The notes under the pieces are model-generated. The model was not told the DNA's origin. It made no database searches and saw only the letters and a list, made by a program, of their open reading frames with translations. Shown here one piece after another: positions 24,340-37,444 of a stretch of DNA of 64,000 nt. The number at the start of each line of letters is the position of its first letter. Positions within the stretch are counted from its first letter, which is position 1. Position numbers and translations under genes: made by a program. The DNA is from TMP-86 sp039807285 (GTDB taxonomy: Bacteria > Pseudomonadota > Gammaproteobacteria > Steroidobacterales > Steroidobacteraceae). The DNA lies in the NCBI GenBank assembly GCA_044226785.1, contig JBGAGK010000013.1, positions 1 to 64,000 of the forward strand. Direction: 5' to 3'.

Positions 24340-25827
24340 ATGCCTGGGTACGTCATCGGGGTCGATGGCGGCACCGAGAGCCTGCGCGCAGGGGTTTTCG
24401 ACCTGCAGGGCAATGCGCTCGCGTTCGAGTCGACGGCATACCAGACCACGTTTCCGCAATCCGGCTGGGCCGAGCAGCAGCCGGCCGAGTGGTGGAGCGC
24501 ACTGGGCCGTTCGGTGCGCGGGGCGGTGCAGGCTTCGGGCGTGGCCCCGGCGGACATCGGTGCAATGGCCGTCGATACCACCTGCTGTTCGGTGGTCGCA
24601 CTGGATGAGTGCGGCACGGCCCTGCGCCCTGCCATGATCTGGATGGACGTGCGCTCCCAGGCCCAGGCGCAGCGGGTGGCAGCCACCGGGGATCCGGCGC
24701 TTGTGATCAACGGGAACGGGCGCGGCCCGGTGTCGGCCGAATGGATGTTGCCCAAGGCGGCATGGCTCAAGGCGCACGAACTGCGCACGTTCAATGCAGC
24801 AGAGACGATCTGCGAATACCAGGACTACCTGAACCTGCACCTGACCGGCCGATGCGTTGCGAGCCTGAACAATCTGTCGGTCCGCTGGCACTACAGGGCC
24901 CGTGATGGGGGCCTGCCCAGGAGTCTGCTTCAGGCGATGGACATGCCCGAGCTGGCCGGGAAGTGGCCGCAGGAGGTGCTGCCACCGGGAGCGCCGATAG
25001 GGCCGCTGACTGCGGAGGCGGCGGTTCACCTTGGACTCGCCCCCGGCACCCTCGTGGTGCAGGGTGGGTCGGACGCCTCGGTGGCCATGATCGGCATGGG
25101 CGTGGTCGATGCGGGGTCCATGGCGTTGGTCACCGGCTCATCGCACCTCCAGCTCGGATTGAGCACGCAGGCCTTTCATGGCGCCGGCATCTGGGGCACC
25201 TACGCCGATGCCGTGATTCCCGGGCTTCACCTCGTCGAAGGCGGGCAGACATCCACCGGCTCGGTGGTGAACTGGTTCCGGACACTTGCTGGCCGTGATG
25301 CAAGTTACGAGGAATTGAGTCGGGAGGTGGCGGCAGTACCGCCCGGCAGCGAGGGCGTGCTGGTGCAGGAGCATTTCCAGGGCAATCGCACGCCACACAC
25401 CGATCCGCTGTCGCGCGGGGCGATCACGGGACTTTCCCTGCGCCATCAGCGGGGTCACCTGCTGCGCGCCATCATGGAAGCTGTCGCGTACGGGTCGCGC
25501 CTCATCATCGAGACCATGCGCACCAATGGTTGTGTCGTGGAGGGCCTGACGGTGGCGGGCGGAGTTGCCAGGTCCGACGTCTGGCTGCAGATCCATGCCG
25601 ACATTCTCGGCATGCCATTGAGTCTGGTGCATACGACCGAGGCGGCGTGCCTCGGCAGCGGCATCCTCGCGGCGGTCGGCGCCGGTGCATTCGCGAGCAT
25701 CCCGGATGCGGCGCGGACCATGACCCGCATCGTGCGGGTCGTCGAGCCGGGGCAGTCGGGAGCCATCTACGACGAGCATTTCCAGCGCTATTGCAGGCTG
25801 TATTCCGCGCTGAGGTCGATCGTCTGA
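24340..25827 (+). CDS. FGGY-family pentulose kinase
   Basis: ATP-dependent sugar kinase of 495 residues, most like ribulokinase-type FGGY kinases. The N-terminal phosphate-1 motif is GVDGGTESLRAGVFD. AMAVDTTCCSVVALDECG and PAMIWMDVRSQAQA form the first actin-like domain, and VTGSSHLQLGL with GLTVAGGVARSDVWLQIHAD (adenosine motif) forms the second. It starts 1 bp after the isomerase stop. Together with the isomerase it would make a pentulose 5-phosphate for the pentose phosphate pathway; D-ribulose is the simplest substrate given the GH172 context, but this is unproven. Confidence 0.87.
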   Translation: MPGYVIGVDGGTESLRAGVFDLQGNALAFESTAYQTTFPQSGWAEQQPAEWWSALGRSVRGAVQASGVAPADIGAMAVDTTCCSVVALDECGTALRPAMIWMDVRSQAQAQRVAATGDPALVINGNGRGPVSAEWMLPKAAWLKAHELRTFNAAETICEYQDYLNLHLTGRCVASLNNLSVRWHYRARDGGLPRSLLQAMDMPELAGKWPQEVLPPGAPIGPLTAEAAVHLGLAPGTLVVQGGSDASVAMIGMGVVDAGSMALVTGSSHLQLGLSTQAFHGAGIWGTYADAVIPGLHLVEGGQTSTGSVVNWFRTLAGRDASYEELSREVAAVPPGSEGVLVQEHFQGNRTPHTDPLSRGAITGLSLRHQRGHLLRAIMEAVAYGSRLIIETMRTNGCVVEGLTVAGGVARSDVWLQIHADILGMPLSLVHTTEAACLGSGILAAVGAGAFASIPDAARTMTRIVRVVEPGQSGAIYDEHFQRYCRLYSALRSIV

Positions 25828-25835
25828 GCCCTTGC

Positions 25836-26780
25836 ATGTCCGGGACGATATCGAGCGAGGCGGCTGCGGCGATAGCGACGATGGAGGCGAAGATCGCAGG
25901 TGCGGACGATCTGCCGGCACCGGATGACCAGGCGGGCTGGGATGAGATCTTCGGGCGTCAGGAAGCCGCCGTCGGCGCGCTCAATGCACGGACGCTCGAG
26001 CGCTACAGCCCGGGGCTTCGCACCCGACAGGTGGCCGGCGTGGACATCGTGGTCGTCACACCGGTGGGTGCCGCGGCGACTGGCGCGCGGATCATCTTTC
26101 TCCATGGCGGCGGCTATGCCCTGTTTTCGGCGCATTCAAGCCTGTTCGCCTCCGTGCCGCTCGCGCATGACCTGGGGCTCGAACTCTGGTCCATCGATTA
26201 TCCGCGCGCGCCCCGCTCGAAAGCCGATACCACGGTTCCCTGCGTGACCCGCGTGCTTGCTGCCCTGCTGGCTGATGCGGGCGAGGTCCTGCTCGTCGGA
26301 GACTCGGCCGGTGGCGGCCTTGCACTGGCAGCAACGCTTGCATTGAGGGCAGGCGGGCCGAGGCCTCGCGCGTTGGCCCTGTGGTCACCCTGGTGCGATG
26401 TCACTGCAGCAGGCGCGAGTCATCGCTGGCTCGCGGCAGCCGATCCGGTCCTTCGCTATCCGGGCAGTCTGGAGCGGGCTGCACTGGCCTACGCGCCCTC
26501 GCAGCGCCACGGCGATCCGGATGTTTCGCCGATCCACGCCCGCTATGACGCGACGTTTCCGCCGACCCTGATCCAGTGCGGGACGCGCGAAATCCTGCTG
26601 TCCGATTGCGTCAGGCTGTACCGGCGTCTGGACGAGGCTGGATGCCCGGTACAGCTGGATGTCCATGAGGGGATGCCGCATTCGTTCCAGGCGATTGCGC
26701 CGGAGCTGCCCGAATCGGCCCGTGCACGGCGGAAGGTGTCCCGATTCTTCGAGGCTGCCGTCTCGCGCGCGTTGCGCTGA
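25836..26780 (+). CDS. Alpha/beta hydrolase, hormone-sensitive-lipase family esterase
   Basis: Cytoplasmic carboxylesterase of 314 residues. The oxyanion motif is FLHGGGYALFS, the nucleophile Ser is in LLVGDSAGGGLALAA, and the Asp and His of the triad are expected near TREILLSD and GMPHSFQAI. ATG 25836 lies 8 bp after the kinase stop; longer in-frame starts run back through the kinase gene and were rejected. It ends the coupled run that began at M81. A role in removing an ester from the imported substrate is plausible. Confidence 0.88.
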   Translation: MSGTISSEAAAAIATMEAKIAGADDLPAPDDQAGWDEIFGRQEAAVGALNARTLERYSPGLRTRQVAGVDIVVVTPVGAAATGARIIFLHGGGYALFSAHSSLFASVPLAHDLGLELWSIDYPRAPRSKADTTVPCVTRVLAALLADAGEVLLVGDSAGGGLALAATLALRAGGPRPRALALWSPWCDVTAAGASHRWLAAADPVLRYPGSLERAALAYAPSQRHGDPDVSPIHARYDATFPPTLIQCGTREILLSDCVRLYRRLDEAGCPVQLDVHEGMPHSFQAIAPELPESARARRKVSRFFEAAVSRALR

Positions 26781-26798
26781 TGCGACACCCATTCCATG

Positions 26799-26876
26799 GT
26801 TGACAAATCCACGCAATATGATATTTCTGTCGCGAGAATTTCTCATGACAGAAAAATACTGCCATATTGTGTCAAC
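26799..26876. promoter_or_regulatory. Nested inverted repeat upstream of the TonB receptor
   Basis: Four pairs of matching half-sites are nested around one centre: GTTGACA (26799) with TGTCAAC (26870), CAATATG (26814) with CATATTG (26863), ATTTCTGTC (26823) with GACAGAAA (26847), and a central GAGAATTTCTC (26834-26844). TTGACA at 26800-26805 is also a good minus-35 word. The whole 78-bp element lies directly before the Shine-Dalgarno of the receptor. It is a strong candidate for a multi-site operator or a structured leader. Confidence 0.65.
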
Positions 26877-26889
26877 AGGGGAAAATATA

Positions 26890-29130
26890 ATGAAGCCGTT
26901 TTCAAGATGGGTGTTTCAGGCGGCGGGAGCCCTTCTGGTCGCGCCATGGTGCGGTGTGACGATTTCAGTGGCGGCAGACAATGCAGCAACCGAGATCGAC
27001 GAGGTGGTCGTGACGGCATCCCGTCGCGCCGAAACGTTGCAGGATACGGCACTGGCCGTTTCCACGGTTGATCCGCAGACCCTGGCTTCAGGCGGCCTCA
27101 CGACACTGCAGGATGTCGTGAACTATTCGCCAGGCGTCTATTTTCATGGAGGCAGTGCGCCGACCGACAACGGCATCACCATGCGCGGCGTTTCGACTTT
27201 CACCTCGGCACCGACGGTCGGTGTCTATATCGATGACGTGCCGATCGGTTCCGGCAACGGATCCGCCGATGGTGCGTCATCGATGCTGGACGTGATGAAG
27301 GCCGGCATGGAGCGGGTCGAGCTGATCAAGGGGCCCCAGGGTACGCTTTATGGTGCCTCGTCGATGGGCGGCCTGATTCGCTATGTGACACCTGATCCGT
27401 CGAAGGGCGAATTCGGTGGATCGGTCAGCGCGGATTTTGGAGCCATTGATCACGGCGGTTCCTCTGAGCGGTATACCGGCCGGCTGAAGGCGCCGATCGT
27501 GGCAGACCGGTTCGGAGTCAGTCTGTCGGGCTACTACGAGGATGTCGGCGGATTCATCGACCGGATTCCCTCGTCGGCCAGTGGCGCCGCCCAGGACGTG
27601 AATGGCTACAAGAACTACGGAGGCATGCTGAAGCTGTCAGGGAACATCACTGACCGGTTCAGTGCATCGCTCCTGGGTTTGCGCGACAAGACGACATTCA
27701 ACGGCCGCAATATCATCGCGCTCAATGGTCCGCCGTTCGTCCCTGCAGACGGACGATTCGATACCGATACGGCGTATTCGGTCGACGTGAGCAAGTTCTG
27801 GCTGTTGGCGGGAACCCTGAACTACCAGTTCGATTTTGCCAACCTGATCTCCTCGACCAGCTACCAGGAGCGGCTTGTAACCTCGACGACGGACCTGGTC
27901 GCGGATTTCGGACCATTGGTGGCACTGTTCTGCGAGTGCACGGTGAACAACGCCCCGTTCACGGGATCCACTTCGACCGACCGCTTCGTCCAGGAAGTCC
28001 GGCTCGTCTCGCGCGAAAAGCCGCGAGCGGCGGGCAACATCGACTGGAGCATCGGCGCCATCTATTCGGATGAAAAGAGCGGAAATGGCCAGCGTCTTGC
28101 AGGCCTGCCGACGAACTTCGTCCTTCTGGACGTGAACATTCCGTCGAAGCTCGAGGAAACGGCCGGATTCGGCAACGTGACGTACTATTTCACGCCAAGG
28201 TTCGACGTGACAGCCGGCCTGCGCGTGGCCAAGGTCAAGGCCTCGCTTGCCATCACTGACGGCCCGAAAATCCTGCTCGGTGACACGCCTCCGACGTATG
28301 CAAACGACACCGTCGATACGTACAGCTTCTCGGCGCGCTATCGCCCGATGGATTCGCTTTCCTTCTACGCGCGTGTGGCGAGTGGCTATCGCCCGGCCGC
28401 AGCCAACCTGCCGCTTCGTGACGTCAATGGCAACAACGTGGCGCCGGTGATGGTCAAGTCCGATACGCTCTGGAGCTACGAGGCAGGCGCCAAGGGCTAC
28501 GTGGGCGAAGGTCGGCTTACCTATGATGTTGCGGCCTGGTGGCTCAAATGGAAAGACCTGCAGGCCCGGATCTATGTCAATGGTGCCATGACGGGCGGCA
28601 ATGCCAACAGCAACGTGACAGCATACGGATTTGAAGGTGCGCTCGGCTACACACCGATCCATGATTTCAAGATCACGGCAAGCCTCGCTTACACGCACAG
28701 CACGCTGGACAGTGACGAGACATCTTCCTTTGGCGCAGTTGCGGGCGAGAAACTCCCCGGGGTGCCACAGTGGACCTGGGCCCTGCGTGGGGATCGGTCA
28801 TTTGCCTTCGAAAGCGGAACGGTGCTGACCGTCGGCCTCGGGCTTCGCTACACGGGCAACGAGGGGACGGGGTTCAGGGGTGGCATGGGTTCGGATGGCA
28901 CGGAAATCACGCCCCTGATCTACAACTTCCAGTTGGACAGCAATCTTCTTACCGATCTTCGAGCGAGCGTGAAGCACGGCAGGTTCGGTGTCTCGGCTTA
29001 CGCCACCAACCTGTTCGACAAGTACGGATACTCGAGTGGTACGGCACGCCCGGCGGTGGGTTTCATTCGAGCCACAGCCAGCGTCATCCAGCCTCGTACG
29101 GTTGGAGCAATCCTGACCTACGATTTCTGA
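26890..29130 (+). CDS. TonB-dependent outer membrane receptor
   Basis: Outer-membrane active importer of 746 residues. The ATG at 26890 follows AGGGGA and gives a signal peptide (MKPFSRWVFQAAGALLVAPW). The TonB-box/plug region begins IDEVVVTASRRAETLQDTA, the plug continues with ITMRGVSTFTSAPTVGVYID and VELIKGPQGTLYGASSMGGL, and the 22-strand barrel ends in the aromatic terminus VGAILTYDF. The barrel carries CECT, a possible disulfide loop, near residue 350. Upstream ATGs fall inside the nested inverted repeat and were not used. It would bring the island's substrate into the periplasm. Confidence 0.93.
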   Translation: MKPFSRWVFQAAGALLVAPWCGVTISVAADNAATEIDEVVVTASRRAETLQDTALAVSTVDPQTLASGGLTTLQDVVNYSPGVYFHGGSAPTDNGITMRGVSTFTSAPTVGVYIDDVPIGSGNGSADGASSMLDVMKAGMERVELIKGPQGTLYGASSMGGLIRYVTPDPSKGEFGGSVSADFGAIDHGGSSERYTGRLKAPIVADRFGVSLSGYYEDVGGFIDRIPSSASGAAQDVNGYKNYGGMLKLSGNITDRFSASLLGLRDKTTFNGRNIIALNGPPFVPADGRFDTDTAYSVDVSKFWLLAGTLNYQFDFANLISSTSYQERLVTSTTDLVADFGPLVALFCECTVNNAPFTGSTSTDRFVQEVRLVSREKPRAAGNIDWSIGAIYSDEKSGNGQRLAGLPTNFVLLDVNIPSKLEETAGFGNVTYYFTPRFDVTAGLRVAKVKASLAITDGPKILLGDTPPTYANDTVDTYSFSARYRPMDSLSFYARVASGYRPAAANLPLRDVNGNNVAPVMVKSDTLWSYEAGAKGYVGEGRLTYDVAAWWLKWKDLQARIYVNGAMTGGNANSNVTAYGFEGALGYTPIHDFKITASLAYTHSTLDSDETSSFGAVAGEKLPGVPQWTWALRGDRSFAFESGTVLTVGLGLRYTGNEGTGFRGGMGSDGTEITPLIYNFQLDSNLLTDLRASVKHGRFGVSAYATNLFDKYGYSSGTARPAVGFIRATASVIQPRTVGAILTYDF

Positions 29131-29137
29131 GTGCGAC

Positions 29138-30658
29138 ATGAGATGGGGCATCACTGCCCATGGGCTGGGGTTCATCGTCCTCCTGGCGGTGAACCTCAGC
29201 AGGGCGGGGGCGGGGACTGCCCCTGCCCATTTCGATGAGGTTGCCCCGTGCCCGTTTCCGACAGGCGCGGTTCCGGAATCCAGGCTGACCTGCGGCTATC
29301 TCGATGTGCCGGAGACGCGGGGAAAACGGAACGGGCAACGCCTGCGACTGCCGGTCGTGCGTATCCGTGCCGAAAAATCCGGAATGCATGACGATCCGGT
29401 GGTGTTTCTGCACGGCGGGCCCGGGGCGGCTCCGCTCGAATCAGGAAGGACCATCGAACGCTTCGCAGCGCATCCGTTTGCGGCCAGCCGCGACATCGTT
29501 CTTTTCAATCAGCGGGGCTCGGCTCAGACGTTGCCGCCGCTTGCCTGTCATGCCCTGAACCCTTCCCTGGGAACCCTGTTTACCGAAGCCATCGATTTCG
29601 ACACACGGAATGACCGCATCGCCGCGGCTGCACGGCAGTGCCTGAACGAAGTTGCGGCGGCGGGGCGGGATCTGTCTTCGTACGGGGCAATGCAGGCCGC
29701 TGCCGACCTGCGCGACCTGCGTGAAGCGCTGGGCATCAGGCACTGGAACATTCTCGCCGTGTCGTACGGCACATTGATCGCGCTGGAGGCTGCGCGCATC
29801 GACGAGCGCGGAATACGGAGCCTGATAATGGATTCAGTCGTCTCGCCGCAGAGCGACCTGTTCATGAGTGAAGGCGCGCGCAACTTCTCGGCAGGGCTGG
29901 ACAGCCTGCTTGAGAGTTGTGTGGCGGATGCCGCCTGCGCTGCGGATTTTCCTGATCCCGGCGGACAGTTGAGAGAGGTGATCGGGAGACTGAAGAAGCA
30001 ACCGGTGACCGTCACCGTCGCAGGTCCGGGAGTCGAGGGGCGGATCGACATGGTCGTCAACTGGTACGATTTCCTCGGGGGCATCCACTGGATGTTGTAC
30101 AACGCGCAGACGCTGCGGATGGTGCCCTTGCTCATCGACCGTACCTGGCGTGGTGACTATCGCACGCTTGCGTATGTGATGGACCATGTATTTCCAGCGC
30201 TGCGAAACGGTGCATCGGCTCCGACACCGGCGTTCCTTGCCTTCGTGTGCCAGGATCAGTATGTGGGCAGGACCCCGCGCCGGCAGGTGTCCTCGAATGC
30301 GGCCTATGGAGGGTTTTCGATCACCTCGTTCATGACCAGGGCATGTGCAGGAATCCCGAGGGATTTCCGCGCAGGCCTCCCGCCGGTGCGGTCCAGGCTG
30401 CCGGCGTTGTTGCTCTCGGGACGGTTTGATCCCATGACCCCGAAGGTCTATGCGCAACAAGTGGCGGCTGATCTGCCGAATTCGACCCTGGCCATCATCG
30501 GTGACAGTGGCCACTCGACGCTCAGTGACTTCAAGGCCTGCCAGACCCGCCTTGCCCTGGCTTTCATCGATACGTTGAGTGCCTCGTCCCCATGCCTTTC
30601 TTCTCCGGCACACCCGGTCTTCCTGCGAAGCGTCGAGGACCTGCAGCGCATCCGGTGA
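29138..30658 (+). CDS. Secreted TAP-like alpha/beta hydrolase (tripeptidyl/prolyl aminopeptidase type)
   Basis: Exported serine hydrolase of 506 residues with a signal peptide (HGLGFIVLLAVNLSRAGAG). The oxyanion motif HGGPG is at FLHGGPGAAPL, the nucleophile Ser in ILAVSYGTLIALEA, the Asp in LLSGRFDPMTPKVYA and the His in IIGDSGHSTLSD. It belongs to the group of large exported hydrolases with a TAP-like C-terminal domain, known as tripeptidyl or prolyl aminopeptidases and related esterases. It starts 7 bp after the TonB receptor and is probably translated from the same mRNA, acting on the substrate in the periplasm. Confidence 0.85.
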   Translation: MRWGITAHGLGFIVLLAVNLSRAGAGTAPAHFDEVAPCPFPTGAVPESRLTCGYLDVPETRGKRNGQRLRLPVVRIRAEKSGMHDDPVVFLHGGPGAAPLESGRTIERFAAHPFAASRDIVLFNQRGSAQTLPPLACHALNPSLGTLFTEAIDFDTRNDRIAAAARQCLNEVAAAGRDLSSYGAMQAAADLRDLREALGIRHWNILAVSYGTLIALEAARIDERGIRSLIMDSVVSPQSDLFMSEGARNFSAGLDSLLESCVADAACAADFPDPGGQLREVIGRLKKQPVTVTVAGPGVEGRIDMVVNWYDFLGGIHWMLYNAQTLRMVPLLIDRTWRGDYRTLAYVMDHVFPALRNGASAPTPAFLAFVCQDQYVGRTPRRQVSSNAAYGGFSITSFMTRACAGIPRDFRAGLPPVRSRLPALLLSGRFDPMTPKVYAQQVAADLPNSTLAIIGDSGHSTLSDFKACQTRLALAFIDTLSASSPCLSSPAHPVFLRSVEDLQRIR

Positions 30659-30663
30659 CCGGC

Positions 30664-36201
<5,538 letters not shown>

Positions 36202-36265
36202 GTGCCCACTCTAAGGCAATGCCACGCGGATTTGTTGGCTGTCCCCTGCGTCGGCTGCAAGCCGG

Positions 36266-37273
36266 TCAGATCGCCTGCAGGGCCTCCACCAGCGGCGCCA
36301 CGCCGCCCCGCATGGGATCGCACACGGGCATCTGCAGTTCGCGCTCCTGGCGCGTGCGGTACTGATGCCAGGCGGCATCGTCCAGGCTCGAGGAGTTGAT
36401 CGACAGGCCGACACAACGGATGGCCCGGTTGGTCAGCCGGCCTGCCGCGAGATAGGCGTCGATGACTTCCCGAAGGGGCGGGATGGGAAAGTCCGGATAT
36501 TCCTCGATGTGCACCCGATCCGGCGCATGGCACAGCACGATGGCGTCAGGTTGCGAGCCATGGAGCAACCCCAGGGTGACTGCGGCATAAGCGGGATGGA
36601 ACAGCGAGCCCTGGCCTTCGACCAGGTCCCAGTGCTGCGGATCATTGTCGGGCGAGAGGGCCTCGGCCGCGCCGGCCAGGAAATCCGACACTATCGCGTC
36701 CATCGGAATGCCGCTCCCGCCGATCATGATGCCGGTCTGGCCGGTGGCGCGGAACGTCGCCGCCACGCCGCGTCCCGTCAATTCGCGCGTCAGGGCGAGT
36801 GAGGTGTATTTCTTGCCCAGGGCGCAGTCGGTTCCCACGGTCAGCAGGCGCTTGCCCGTGCGCTTGCGCCCGGTGGCCACGGTCTGGTGCGCGTAACTGC
36901 CGCGCACGTCCACCAGTTTCACGTTACGGCGCGCGGCCGCACTCACCAGTCGCGGAATGCCTGTCAGCCGGGTATGCAATCCGCTCACCACATCCATGCC
37001 GGCATCGGCCGCCGCTTCGAGATCGGAGACCCACAGGTCCGGCAACTGCCCGCCGACGGGCGCCACCCCGACGACGATCGAGCCGCCGCCCCTGGCGGCA
37101 GCCTCGGCGGGAGACAGTCGCGGCAAACCCAGGGTGACCTTTGCGCCGGGGCGCGACCATTCGCCGATCACACTTTCCGGGCACCAGTCCCGCAGTCCAA
37201 AGGCTGTCTTGCACTCGGTCTTGGATGCGGCATCACCCACGTAAAGCAAATAAGGCTTTCTCAGTACCAGCAC
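36266..37273 (-). CDS. dgcN: DUF1611 P-loop protein, DgcN-like
   Basis: A 335-residue DUF1611 protein. The C-terminal half has a P-loop-like segment (LLTVGTDCALGKKYTSLALT) and the family blocks RATGQTGIMIGGSGIPMDAI, VSDFLAGAAEAL, LVEGQGSLFHPAYAAVTLGL and DAIVLCHAPDRVHIEEYPDF. The best described relative, DgcN, N-acetylates D-glutamate in a route that also needs the epimerase DgcA; no dgcA is adjacent, so the function here is uncertain. The start is GTG (37271-37273), supported by GGGGAG 7 bp upstream. Confidence 0.72.
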   Translation of the reverse strand: MLVLRKPYLLYVGDAASKTECKTAFGLRDWCPESVIGEWSRPGAKVTLGLPRLSPAEAAARGGGSIVVGVAPVGGQLPDLWVSDLEAAADAGMDVVSGLHTRLTGIPRLVSAAARRNVKLVDVRGSYAHQTVATGRKRTGKRLLTVGTDCALGKKYTSLALTRELTGRGVAATFRATGQTGIMIGGSGIPMDAIVSDFLAGAAEALSPDNDPQHWDLVEGQGSLFHPAYAAVTLGLLHGSQPDAIVLCHAPDRVHIEEYPDFPIPPLREVIDAYLAAGRLTNRAIRCVGLSINSSSLDDAAWHQYRTRQERELQMPVCDPMRGGVAPLVEALQAI

Positions 37274-37302
37274 GTCGCCACTCCCCGGTATATTGTCACT
37301 GT

Positions 37303-37334
37303 CCTGATTTCCTGACGGCCTGATTTCCTGACGG
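37303..37334. repeat. Two tandem copies of a 16-bp repeat
   Basis: CCTGATTTCCTGACGG occurs twice without a gap (37303-37318 and 37319-37334) in the gap between the divergent dgcN-like and FecR-domain genes. It may be a duplicated regulatory site or a slippage product. Confidence 0.75.
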
Positions 37335-37444
37335 ATTTGCGCCCGGGACGGACGGCAATCCTGCCATTCAGGTTTGATTCAGTCTGCCAAGGGTAGCATG
37401 CAAGGCGTAGGGAACATGGTGTATCGGCTTGCAGGTGAACGATC

